This document shows, piece after piece, positions 24,280 to 32,979 of a stretch of DNA of 64,000 bases. The notes below the pieces were generated by a model. The model was not told the origin of the DNA, searched no databases, and saw only the letters and a list, made by a program, of their open reading frames with translations. This DNA is from Paenibacillus sp. V4I3. Lineage in GTDB: Bacteria > Bacillota > Bacilli > Paenibacillales > NBRC-103111. A program made the translations under genes and the position numbers. Every line of letters starts with the position of its first letter. Position 1 is the stretch's first letter. The stretch lies in NCBI RefSeq assembly GCF_030817215.1, contig NZ_JAUSZA010000001.1, forward strand, positions 7,104,501 to 7,168,500, written 5' to 3'.

Positions 24280-26723
24280 ATAATTTCCTCCATAATGTGA
24301 TTTTCTTGTTTTATTTGATCGGAAATCCATTCCTCCAGCTCTTTGGCCGAGGAGTACATGACAATGGATTCAACTTCCTGACGATGCAATCTATGTTGAT
24401 ACAAGCGGGATGCTGTTAGATCTCTCTTTGCCGGTGATGCATGCAGTTTAACGAGGCCGCCTTGTTTCTCAACAAAACCTAGCTCCTCAAAAACAGATAA
24501 AATAAATTGAATCATTGCAGGAGAAAGACCCGATCTTTTACTAAAAGAGGTCATTAATCGTACATCCTGAACATTCAGCGATCCTTCTTTTTGCAAAGTG
24601 CCATACAGCATTTTAAACATGTCTCGAGATGGCAGAGTACTGCCGCTGTCAGGCCCTAGCTCTGCAAATACTGGATAACAGCGCATCATTCCACTGGCTT
24701 GATGTAGCACACTCTGCAAGCTCGCAACGCTGCGTGGAATCGTGTACAAGATAATGTCCTGCATGTTAGCAAATTCCAATTGCTTGGCTGATTCATTACC
24801 CGGCCGTAATTGTTCACTATCTTGAATAACCCAGTAAGGCACTGAGCCACCTAACTGAAACGCTGTTGAAGTGAACAAGGCTGCATCTGCTTCGTCGAAC
24901 AGAACGATAGCAGGAGTGAGTGTGCGGTTTCCATTCCCCGCAGCAATCGTGTTCTGAAGTACGCTAAGCTTAGTGCTCAATTGTCCCGCTCCACGCCAAT
25001 CAAACAGCTGCATATGCGTTATACGAAGATCCTGCATCATGATTTGAGGCTTCCTTACACCGTTCCACTCGTTAATTGAAAGCTCTCCTAGCACATCTAC
25101 CTTAGCGGCAGGCGCGATCAGACCAGCCAAGCTTCCTTTGCCGAAACCGACAGCTTCCACGGAGCAGCTTACTTCTTCTTTCATCTGGGAAAGGGCTAGC
25201 TTGAGATGCTGTTTATCCTTGCCCATCGTCCGGATATCGCCGAGCGATAAGTCGGTGAACATGAACCTCGGCGCAGGATTACCCATACCGAAGGGCGCGA
25301 GCTTCTCTAACTGCTCAATACTTGCAATCGGAACATCTGATAAGCTGCACGCCGCATCGGCTTTCAGAAGAGGAATGAAATCCTGTTCCGTTAGTGCAGC
25401 AGCTGCTAGTTCGTTCAGCTTATGAGCGAATGCCTCTAAATGACTGCTATTCAAACTCATACCCGCAGCCGCTTGATGGCCACCATAGTGGTCGAGCATC
25501 TCTTCACAAGCCGTCAGAGCTTTGTGTAAATCAAAGCCGGTAATCGAGCGAGCAGAACCTTTGGCCATACCCGTCTGTGGATCTATGCTTAACACTAAGG
25601 TCGGTCGGTAAAATTTCTCTACGATCTTAGATGCAACAATACCGACAACACCGACGTTCCATTGTTCCTTAGCGACAACTATCACTTTATCTAGACCTTT
25701 GGCTTGCTGCTGTTCGGCTAGAACAAAAGCTTCTTTCACCATGTCTTCTACGATAAGTTGACGTTCTTTATTCAGCATATCCAGTTCAAAGGCAATTTGC
25801 TCCGCTTCTTTTTCATCCGATGTTGTGAGCAGCTTCACCGCAATATCCGCAGCTTCCAATCGCCCGCTTGCATTAATTCTGGGTGCTAACGAGAAACCAA
25901 TATGAGATGCGGTCACTTCCTTATTTTCAATACCGGATACACCAATGAGTGAACGAAATCCTGCGTAAGTAGAATCCTGCATTCGCAGCAGCCCCTGCTT
26001 CACGATTAAACGATTCTCCCCCGTGAGAGGCATTAAATCAGCAACCGTACCGAGCGCTGCAAACTCTAACAGTTCTTCAGGTAATCGATCAAGTATTGCA
26101 TGTGCCAATTTAAAAGCAACGCCAACGCCTGCAAGATGTTTATAAGGGTAATGGCAACCTGGCTTCTTCGGATTAATGACGGCTAAAGCTTGAGGCAGTA
26201 TCTCAGGAGGCTCATGATGATCCGTTACGATAACATCTAGGCCTAATTCCTGACAATAGGCTACTTCTTGAACGGCACTAATGCCTGTATCAACGGTGAT
26301 TAATAGCGTGACGCCTTGCTCTTTGGCTAATTTGATCGCAGAGCGATTCAGCCCATAGCCTTCTCGAATGCGATGAGGGATATACGTATCGAAACGAGCG
26401 CCTAGGCCTTTTAACAAATGAGCCATCAATGAAGTGCTGCTTACACCATCTGCATCGTAATCACCATATACACGAATTAATTCATCGTTCTGAAGAGCCT
26501 TTCGGATGCGTTCTACAGCTGGGAGCATACCGTCAAGCAGATACGGGTCATTATAATAGTGGACTCCGCCATGCAAGAATTGTTCAGCATCTGGCACGGT
26601 GCGTATATCTCGAAGAACAAGCATCCTAGCAACGAGCGGGTCGATCTGCAGCTCGCGCACAAACGTTTCAACGAGCATTTCATCCGCATTTCCTATGCTC
26701 CATCTTGCCTTCGGTGCTAGCAC
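24276..26723 (-). CDS. recJ: Single-stranded-DNA-specific exonuclease RecJ
   Basis: An 815-residue 5'-3' exonuclease used in recombination and repair. Catalytic DHH-family motifs are VYGDYDADGVSSTS (about 87-100), TVDTGIS, VTDHHEPPE (about 160) and DHYGGHQAAAGMSL (DHHA1 region). The C-terminal extra domain (about 570-815) is typical of Firmicute RecJ. I choose the GTG at 26723, nine bases after AGGAGG; an ATG at 26816 is also in frame but would translate two copies of the family B hairpin repeat. It is followed by apt with a 4-base overlap. Confidence 0.93.
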   Translation of the reverse strand: MLAPKARWSIGNADEMLVETFVRELQIDPLVARMLVLRDIRTVPDAEQFLHGGVHYYNDPYLLDGMLPAVERIRKALQNDELIRVYGDYDADGVSSTSLMAHLLKGLGARFDTYIPHRIREGYGLNRSAIKLAKEQGVTLLITVDTGISAVQEVAYCQELGLDVIVTDHHEPPEILPQALAVINPKKPGCHYPYKHLAGVGVAFKLAHAILDRLPEELLEFAALGTVADLMPLTGENRLIVKQGLLRMQDSTYAGFRSLIGVSGIENKEVTASHIGFSLAPRINASGRLEAADIAVKLLTTSDEKEAEQIAFELDMLNKERQLIVEDMVKEAFVLAEQQQAKGLDKVIVVAKEQWNVGVVGIVASKIVEKFYRPTLVLSIDPQTGMAKGSARSITGFDLHKALTACEEMLDHYGGHQAAAGMSLNSSHLEAFAHKLNELAAAALTEQDFIPLLKADAACSLSDVPIASIEQLEKLAPFGMGNPAPRFMFTDLSLGDIRTMGKDKQHLKLALSQMKEEVSCSVEAVGFGKGSLAGLIAPAAKVDVLGELSINEWNGVRKPQIMMQDLRITHMQLFDWRGAGQLSTKLSVLQNTIAAGNGNRTLTPAIVLFDEADAALFTSTAFQLGGSVPYWVIQDSEQLRPGNESAKQLEFANMQDIILYTIPRSVASLQSVLHQASGMMRCYPVFAELGPDSGSTLPSRDMFKMLYGTLQKEGSLNVQDVRLMTSFSKRSGLSPAMIQFILSVFEELGFVEKQGGLVKLHASPAKRDLTASRLYQHRLHRQEVESIVMYSSAKELEEWISDQIKQENHIMEEII

Positions 26724-26740
26724 TCGGTGTGTCCTCCTTA

Positions 26741-26816
26741 GAGTTTTGCTGTGCAAAACTTTCTTCGTAAGCATAGTCTTAGAGTTTTCCGTAGGGAAAA
26801 CTTTCTTCGTAAGCAT
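26741..26816 (-). repeat. Family B hairpin repeats (two units) in the recJ leader
   Basis: Two units of about 41 bp. Each has, on the minus strand, ATGCTTACGAAG then a hairpin: AGTTTTCC-CTAC-GGAAAACT (26783-26802) and AGTTTTGC-ACA-GCAAAACT (26742-26760). Both stems are perfect although they differ at two paired positions. The proximal unit runs directly into CTCTAAGGAGG, the recJ ribosome binding site. Confidence 0.9.
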
Positions 26817-26832
26817 AGTTATTGCGGCTTAT

Positions 26833-27786
26833 TTAATGAATAACGGATGGAAATTCATTTAACTCGGTATCCGTATTATTTTTGTAAGGATATCCTGCAT
26901 CATAAGGGTTTACTTGAACAAAAACATCGGAAACATGATGGAATCGTTTCATCAACTGCTGCTTGATCTTTTTAGAGACTTCATGCCCTTCCCATACAGA
27001 TACCCTTGGATTCACGCTAATTTTGATATCAACAACGACATAATGGCCATGTTCCCTTGCCTGCAAGTCATCGACGGTAATTACACCTTTTATCATCTGT
27101 ACGGCAGCAATCAATTCAGCGGCATCTTCCTGCAGCAGGACATAATCCATTTTCGTATGTAAGGTTTCCTTAAGTAACGAATACCCCATCTTCAGCACCA
27201 TTAGAGATATAAATAATCCCGCAAGTGAATCCAAATAATAAAGAAAAGATAGGTTTAGGTAATTGCCCATTAAAGCTCCTAGCACACCAAAAAGAGCTAC
27301 AATAGAAGAGTATATATCGGAACGGTGTCCCCAGCTATTGGAAATTAATTCCTGTGATCCTAAACGCTTGCCCATCCTGTATGTATATTGAAACATAATC
27401 TCTTTTACCAAGAGAGAAATCACAATTGCAACAAGTGCGTACACCTTAGGAGCATGCTCGACGTCAACCCATATGGATTTGATGGTAGAGATGCCCAATT
27501 CAACACCTATGACTAGAATAACAATCGACAACAGAATAGATGTAATAGATACCTTCTTATCTTGACGATTGGGATAAGCTTCTTGAGGCGCTGCTTCAGC
27601 TGTTCTTAGTTTAATTAATGCATTAGCAGAACTTACTGCCTCAGATGCTGAATGTACCGCGTCAGCGAGAAGTGCTTTACTCTGCGACAGAAACCCAACA
27701 ATAACCTTGAGACAGGCAAGAGCTACATTGCCGGCAATACCTACCCAGACAGTGAGTTCTGTCTTTTGAAAACGCTCATCATTCAC
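26833..27786 (-). CDS. Cation diffusion facilitator family transporter
   Basis: A 317-residue CDF exporter for divalent metals such as Zn, Mn or Fe, with six membrane segments between about residues 10 and 205 and a C-terminal cytoplasmic domain. The site motif in helix 2 is ALLADAVHSASEAVSS (D..H..), and helix 5 has SWGHRSDIYSS (H..D), both canonical metal ligands. The GTG at 27786 has AGGGGGAG 8 bases upstream and is preferred over an upstream ATG. It lies between recJ and secF on the same strand. The metal cannot be told from the sequence. Confidence 0.88.
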   Translation of the reverse strand: MNDERFQKTELTVWVGIAGNVALACLKVIVGFLSQSKALLADAVHSASEAVSSANALIKLRTAEAAPQEAYPNRQDKKVSITSILLSIVILVIGVELGISTIKSIWVDVEHAPKVYALVAIVISLLVKEIMFQYTYRMGKRLGSQELISNSWGHRSDIYSSIVALFGVLGALMGNYLNLSFLYYLDSLAGLFISLMVLKMGYSLLKETLHTKMDYVLLQEDAAELIAAVQMIKGVITVDDLQAREHGHYVVVDIKISVNPRVSVWEGHEVSKKIKQQLMKRFHHVSDVFVQVNPYDAGYPYKNNTDTELNEFPSVIH

Positions 27787-27851
27787 GTTGACACTCCCCC
27801 TGAACGGATACAAAGGCCGCGCAACATTCACGCGGCCGGTTATTATGGTTA

Positions 27852-28778
27852 TTACGCTGCAGCTTTCTTTTTAGAACTACGTAAAGATTTTCTTTTCAAT
27901 AAATACCAGAGTGAACATGCAATGAAAATAGACGAATAAGCTCCACTTGTTAAACCGATTAATTTCGCAAGAGCGAAAAGTTTAATGGACTCACTACCGA
28001 AAATATACAAACAACCTGCGGCTAACAATACCACTAATACGGTATTGATATTACGCGCCATTGTCTGCCAGATACTATCGTTGACCAATGCAACGAGATC
28101 TTCGTCCGTTTTGAGTTTAGCAAATCGCAGATTTTCACGAATTCGGTCAAAAATAACGATTTTATCATTGATAGAATAACCGATTGTCGTCAAAACTGCC
28201 GCTAGAAACGGTAAGTTTACTTCAAAGCGGAAAATCGCAAACATAGCAATAACCATAAAAGCATCATGAAGTATAGCAATAATCGCTGCTAAGGCAAAGC
28301 GCCACTCGAAACGAATACTGACATACAAACAAATCAACACGCTGGAAATGGCAACAGCATATACCGCTTTCAGCAACAATTCCTTCGCTAATTGTGGATC
28401 AACTGTGTTGATTTCTTTGGAAACCTCAGTACCATAAGCGGTTGCGAATGCTTTTTGGATCTTATTTACCGTATCATCATTAAGAACATCATCGAATCGA
28501 ATGGAGACACGATCACTGTTATTGCCGCCGATTGTTGGATCCGCAAAGTTCGATTTTACATCGCCATTCGTTGTAAGAGTATGCAATATCTCTTCAACCT
28601 TGGCCTTGTCTAGCTGTTTGCCAACGACAAGATCAATATTCGTTCCTGCTTTGAAATCAACACCGAAATTCATGCCAGAAAACAGCATAACGGACAGACC
28701 AATAACAAGAAGAGCAATCGAAATAATGAAAAACTTATTGCGATTTTTCACAAAATCATACTGTTTCTTAAAGCCCAC
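27852..28778 (-). CDS. secF: Protein translocase subunit SecF
   Basis: A 308-residue membrane subunit that, with SecD, uses the proton gradient to aid protein export through SecYEG. The N-terminal helix is followed by the SecF motif GMNFGVDFKAGTNID (about residues 29-43), a periplasmic-type P1 domain, and five C-terminal helices with IGYSINDKIVIFDRIRENL (about 197-215). It overlaps the end of secD by 11 bases. In B. subtilis the two are fused as SecDF; here they are separate. Confidence 0.95.
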   Translation of the reverse strand: MGFKKQYDFVKNRNKFFIISIALLVIGLSVMLFSGMNFGVDFKAGTNIDLVVGKQLDKAKVEEILHTLTTNGDVKSNFADPTIGGNNSDRVSIRFDDVLNDDTVNKIQKAFATAYGTEVSKEINTVDPQLAKELLLKAVYAVAISSVLICLYVSIRFEWRFALAAIIAILHDAFMVIAMFAIFRFEVNLPFLAAVLTTIGYSINDKIVIFDRIRENLRFAKLKTDEDLVALVNDSIWQTMARNINTVLVVLLAAGCLYIFGSESIKLFALAKLIGLTSGAYSSIFIACSLWYLLKRKSLRSSKKKAAA

Positions 28779-30003
28779 GGATATCTGCCTCCTTCACACC
28801 GAAATAACTTGGCTTTTTCAGCAAGTTGCCCCGTATGATAAGATGCAGCAGCCATCTGGAGAACAATACGTTCGTTAAGATACTGATAATAATACTCATC
28901 ATCGTAATAACCGCGAATCCGCGAATAGCGCCGTTTCCGACGTAGTACAGAACAATACCAGCAATTAAATTCGTTACGTTAGCATCCATAATCGTACGGA
29001 AAGAATGTTTCGAGCCTGATTTCAAAGATGAAAGAATGCTCTTACCGGCACGTATTTCCTCACGGATTCTTTCATAAGTAATAATGTTCGCATCGACCGC
29101 CATACCTGCTCCTAAGACGAGGGCCGCAATACCTGGCAGCGTAAGTGTTGCATTCATAAAGTCGAATATGGCCAACAATACCCATACATAAGTAATCAGT
29201 GTAAAGGCAGCCACAAGACCCGGTGCGCGGTAGTATAGTACCATGAAGATAAAGATTAAGATCGAAGCAATCAAACCAGCTCTAGCTGTTTGGTGCAGCG
29301 ATGCTTTACCTAAAGTGGCATCCACACGCTGAATATATTTCTCTGTTAATTTCAATGGCATTGCACCCAAGTTAATCATCTTGGCTACTTTAGTTGCTTC
29401 CGTTACACTTGTTTGTGTAATGATTGCTGAATCACTGTCAATTGGGAAATTAACCGATGCTGTCGACTGCACTTCATCATCTAAGAAAATGGACAAGGTA
29501 CTGCCAACTAGCTTAGTCGTAACTTCTTTAAATTTCTCTCTGCTTTTCATCTTGATTTCGACAATCGGTTGCTTCGTATTCGGATCGTAGCTTAATTTAG
29601 CCGCGTTTTCTACGAAATCTGTTCCGTTCATATAAACCGTTCCATCCGGACCTCTAAAGGTAAGAACTGAAGGCTTAGACATTAAGGCCCTAACTTCTTC
29701 CTCATTTTCCACACCCGCAAGTCGCACACGAATGCGATCAGATCCTTCTGTATAAACCTCAGGTTCGGTTACACCAAGGGAGTCAGCTCGTTTCGCAAGA
29801 CTTTCTGCTGCTTGCGTAAGCGTTTCCTTCGTCAATGGTTGACCTGCTGCCAAGGGCTCTGCGGTGTACAAAATTTCAAACCCGCCTTTTAAATCCAATC
29901 CAAGCTTAATTCGTTCTACAAGACTAGGGCTTGTTGCTCCGATTGCTCCGAGAACAATAACTACCGTTAGAAAAAAGAACGATATTCTTTTCCAATCCAC
30001 CAT
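28768..30003 (-). CDS. secD: Protein translocase subunit SecD
   Basis: A 411-residue RND-like membrane protein. The family motif LGLDLKGGFEILY is at about residues 34-46, the P1 domain spans about 50-230, and six helices follow with LGAGMAVDANIITYERIREE (about 292-311). It heads the secD-secF pair. It is shorter than proteobacterial SecD, as is normal for Firmicutes. The start MVDWKRISFFFLTV has AAGAGATG-type weak spacing upstream. Confidence 0.95.
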   Translation of the reverse strand: MVDWKRISFFFLTVVIVLGAIGATSPSLVERIKLGLDLKGGFEILYTAEPLAAGQPLTKETLTQAAESLAKRADSLGVTEPEVYTEGSDRIRVRLAGVENEEEVRALMSKPSVLTFRGPDGTVYMNGTDFVENAAKLSYDPNTKQPIVEIKMKSREKFKEVTTKLVGSTLSIFLDDEVQSTASVNFPIDSDSAIITQTSVTEATKVAKMINLGAMPLKLTEKYIQRVDATLGKASLHQTARAGLIASILIFIFMVLYYRAPGLVAAFTLITYVWVLLAIFDFMNATLTLPGIAALVLGAGMAVDANIITYERIREEIRAGKSILSSLKSGSKHSFRTIMDANVTNLIAGIVLYYVGNGAIRGFAVITMMSIIISILTNVLFSRWLLHLIIRGNLLKKPSYFGVKEADIRGL

Positions 30004-30090
30004 CTCTTGCTTGTCTCCCTTCCATACTCAATATGCCTATTATACTCAGGTCTGAAAATCGAGTCAATTTAAGTCGTTTCATGAAAAATA

Positions 30091-30112
30091 AGCCCATTCT
30101 TAGAATTGGGCT
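30091..30112 (-). terminator. Terminator overlapping the comN stop
   Basis: AGCCCAATTCT pairs with AGAATGGGCT (one bulge) and the minus strand continues TATTTTTC. It begins inside the last codons of comN. Confidence 0.8.
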
Positions 30113-30450
30113 CCTTTATACATACTAATCGTCATCCAGTTCATGAATGCCGTTGATTTGAGCGACAAAATGTCATTTACAATTTGATGAAGCGAAGGGA
30201 CACCCGTTTTGCGGTATTTGTCGCTAACACAATCCCATATATCTTTACCACTCACGTGTTCGTAGCCAAGCATAACAAATTCTTCAACTTTGCTTAAACA
30301 TAAACTTTCGATAAGATCGTTAAGTTCTATATCCGTAAGGGAAACCTCTTCTTCCTCAGAGTCTATGGATGCTGTCTCGCTAGCCTCTGCCTGTTCATTC
30401 TTCTTGTCCTCAGGATGATGAGGTACTTGATCGTTATCTTCTCCGTTCAT
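30100..30450 (-). CDS. comN: ComN-family post-transcriptional regulator
   Basis: A 116-residue protein with a disordered acidic N-terminus (about 1-40) and a conserved C-terminal region SLCLSKVEEFVMLGYEHVSG...DIWDCVSDKYRKTGVPSLHQIVNDILSLKSTAFMNW, which matches the ComN/YrzD family. In B. subtilis ComN affects comER mRNA and its localisation, and lies between secDF and spoVB exactly as here. AGGAGG precedes the ATG by 8 bases. The acidic extension is longer than in B. subtilis. Confidence 0.85.
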   Translation of the reverse strand: MNGEDNDQVPHHPEDKKNEQAEASETASIDSEEEEVSLTDIELNDLIESLCLSKVEEFVMLGYEHVSGKDIWDCVSDKYRKTGVPSLHQIVNDILSLKSTAFMNWMTISMYKGAQF

Positions 30451-30609
30451 TGGGAGAACCTCCTAAGGTGTGATTTACCTTTACTCATTAGAATAATTCG
30501 ATGTACATCCACCATTTTCCTGCCAAACTGTGACCTGTCCACAAAATGTTAGCATGAGCTTGGCCAGCCTTCGCATAGTCATAGGATATGACACGTATCG
30601 GAAGAGGGA

Positions 30610-32181
30610 ATGGCAGTGACCAAGCAGTCGTTTATTAGAGGCACGATGATCCTGTTAGCCGCAGGCATTTTGAACCGTATTCTTGGCTTCATACCTAGAA
30701 TTACTTTACCGCGTGTCATCGGTGCTGAAGGTATCGGTATTTATCATATGGGCTGGCCATTCTTGTCCGTCATCTTAACCATTATAACAGGCGGAATACC
30801 TGTCGCCATTGCCAAGTTGATAGCAGAAGCAGAAGCTGAACACAACGAAACGAGAATCCGCAGCATTCTAAAAATTTCGTTAGCCATTACCATCTGTCTC
30901 AGTGTCGTATTTACGATCGCTTGTGTCGTAGGAGCTTCGTGGATTACATCACATTTATTAACAGACTCACGAGTTTACTACACTTTTCTGTGTATGAGTC
31001 CAATGATCCCGATCATCGGAATCTCTGCTGTTTATCGCGGCTATTTTCAAGGAAGACAGAATATGATCCCTACCGCTACATCTCAAATTATGGAGACACT
31101 CATCCGAATTGTCATGGTTCTCGTTTGTTCGTATGTAATGATCCCTTATGGGATCGAATATGCAGCAGCCGGTGCAATGATGGGTGTCCTAGCGGGAGAA
31201 ATTGGCGGCCTGGTCGTCTTAGCCATTCATTTTAAGTACGACAAAAAAACATCTCCAAAAGCCCCTATCGCACAAATTGGTACGAATAAAACGAATGGCA
31301 GACTTTCTAATTTTCGTAGAATTATGCGAATAGCAATCCCTATAACAGGAAGTAAATTGATTGGGGCAAGCTCCTACCTGCTGGAATCCATTCTGATTGC
31401 ACAAAGTCTAGCGATAGCGGGTATCTCAACTTCATTGGCTACAGCCCAATACGGCGCCTTACAAGGGATGATTATCCCCATCATACTTCTGCCTAGTGCT
31501 CTTACGATGTCATTGTCGGTCTCGCTCGTACCCTCCTTAAGCGAAGCCCTTGCCCGCAAAGATATCAAAACGATTCACATGCGGCTGCATCAATCCTTGA
31601 AGTTGGCTTTAGTAACCGGTGCTCCGTTCGCTGTCCTTATGTTCGTTCTTGCTGAACCGATTTGTACTTACATGTACAATCAACCAGATGTAGGGGTCAT
31701 GCTGAAAATGATGGCTCCTATCGCCATATTTATTTACTTTCAAGCTCCGTTGCAGTCCGCCTTGCAGGCTTTGAATAAACCAGGAGCCGCTTTAATCAAT
31801 ACCTTGATTGGCTCATCTGTTAAGCTTATTCTCATATATTGGCTAGCCAGCAAGCCGGAAATGGGTATTCACGGAGCTGTTTTCGCAATCAATGTGAACA
31901 TCGTCTTAGTAACGCTTCTGCATTGGAATAGTGTTGTACGCCTGCTAAAATTCCGTATGGAAGGCAGTGATTTTGGTAAAATAGGAGCGGCTATGGCGCT
32001 TTCCGGGCTTTGCAGTTATTTCGTCATGTATACGTCTTGGACTTCAACCGATTGGCTTCGTTTTGTAACCTCTTTTCTCATTGGATTTATTGTATATTTA
32101 TTGTTCATTACTGTATTTCGTCTGATTAGCTTAAAGGATATAACCCGGCTTATGAACATGGGCAAAAAAATCATACGCTGA
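30610..32181 (+). CDS. spoVB: Stage V sporulation protein B (MOP-family flippase)
   Basis: A 523-residue polytopic membrane protein of the MOP/MATE superfamily with 14 predicted helices. The N-terminus FIRGTMILLAAGILNRILGF and the segment IPRITLPRVIGAEGIGIYHM are family hallmarks. SpoVB is required for spore cortex synthesis, probably as a lipid-linked peptidoglycan precursor flippase. AGAGGGA lies just before the ATG. The upstream sequence contains CATAGTCAT (about 30573), which may belong to a sigma-E -10 region, but the -35 is poor. Confidence 0.92.
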   Translation: MAVTKQSFIRGTMILLAAGILNRILGFIPRITLPRVIGAEGIGIYHMGWPFLSVILTIITGGIPVAIAKLIAEAEAEHNETRIRSILKISLAITICLSVVFTIACVVGASWITSHLLTDSRVYYTFLCMSPMIPIIGISAVYRGYFQGRQNMIPTATSQIMETLIRIVMVLVCSYVMIPYGIEYAAAGAMMGVLAGEIGGLVVLAIHFKYDKKTSPKAPIAQIGTNKTNGRLSNFRRIMRIAIPITGSKLIGASSYLLESILIAQSLAIAGISTSLATAQYGALQGMIIPIILLPSALTMSLSVSLVPSLSEALARKDIKTIHMRLHQSLKLALVTGAPFAVLMFVLAEPICTYMYNQPDVGVMLKMMAPIAIFIYFQAPLQSALQALNKPGAALINTLIGSSVKLILIYWLASKPEMGIHGAVFAINVNIVLVTLLHWNSVVRLLKFRMEGSDFGKIGAAMALSGLCSYFVMYTSWTSTDWLRFVTSFLIGFIVYLLFITVFRLISLKDITRLMNMGKKIIR

Positions 32182-32189
32182 TGAGCAGC

Positions 32190-32870
32190 TTATCTTTTAC
32201 GATCCAAAAACATTCGCCCTCTATGATCAATAGAGCAATAAAACACCTCTTTAAAATCGCGGGCTCCTTTAACTTGAAGTTGATTTTTCAGCCAAAATCT
32301 AGTTTTTCCTATTTTCTCCAAATTCTCATCCTGTACTTTACCATCCATAATGAGAGGCAGCGGAAGACCTTCATAGCGAATCGTCCCCTTCATTCCATCA
32401 TTGACTTCGGCTGTCTCTTTGACTTCTCTCTCCACTACACTTAATTTCCCTGAAGGTTCTAACACTGCGAACTCCACGTCTGCCACATTCATAATCTTAT
32501 TTTGTCTCAGCTGCAGCATCAAATCATCTAAATTATATCGATGTTTCTTCATTTCCTCTCGGTCAATCATTCCCTTGTTGATTAAGACGCTCGGCTTTCC
32601 GTCAAAGAGAATTCGAACCGCTCTACTTTTTAACGTAATAAACGCAATGAAGATTTGGATCAATACCAGCGTTACCATCGGGACAAGCCCATCCATAAGT
32701 GGTTTGTTGGAATCCTCAAGAACAAAGACCGCAATTTCTGCAATCATAATTGAGATCACAAGATCAAACAGCGAAAGTTTACCAATTTCACGTTTCCCCA
32801 TGATCCTTAACATGAGAAAAACGACAAAGTAGATCAGCACAGTACGTAAAAAAATGGTCAGAATATCCAT
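32190..32870 (-). CDS. yrbG: DUF421-family membrane protein (YrbG-like)
   Basis: A 226-residue protein with two or three N-terminal membrane segments (about 4-25, 36-52 and 60-80) and a cytoplasmic DUF421 domain. Visible family features are LMLRIMGKREIGKLSLFDLV, FDGKPSVLINKGMIDREEMKKHRYNLDDLMLQLRQ and the C-terminal GLPLPLIMDGKV segment. Some sporulation proteins (YetF, YdfS type) belong here, and a role in spore membrane or germination is possible but unproven. Convergent with spoVB, whose end is only 8 bases away, without a visible terminator between them. Confidence 0.88.
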   Translation of the reverse strand: MDILTIFLRTVLIYFVVFLMLRIMGKREIGKLSLFDLVISIMIAEIAVFVLEDSNKPLMDGLVPMVTLVLIQIFIAFITLKSRAVRILFDGKPSVLINKGMIDREEMKKHRYNLDDLMLQLRQNKIMNVADVEFAVLEPSGKLSVVEREVKETAEVNDGMKGTIRYEGLPLPLIMDGKVQDENLEKIGKTRFWLKNQLQVKGARDFKEVFYCSIDHRGRMFLDRKR

Positions 32871-32979
32871 TGTTAGCCTCCCCTGATCTAAGCTCTTGCT
32901 TGTTCTCGGAGTTCAATGGTATTCTGACCGCTCATGCACTTCATCATGCAGAATTTACGTATTCAATTGTTGCCAATTC

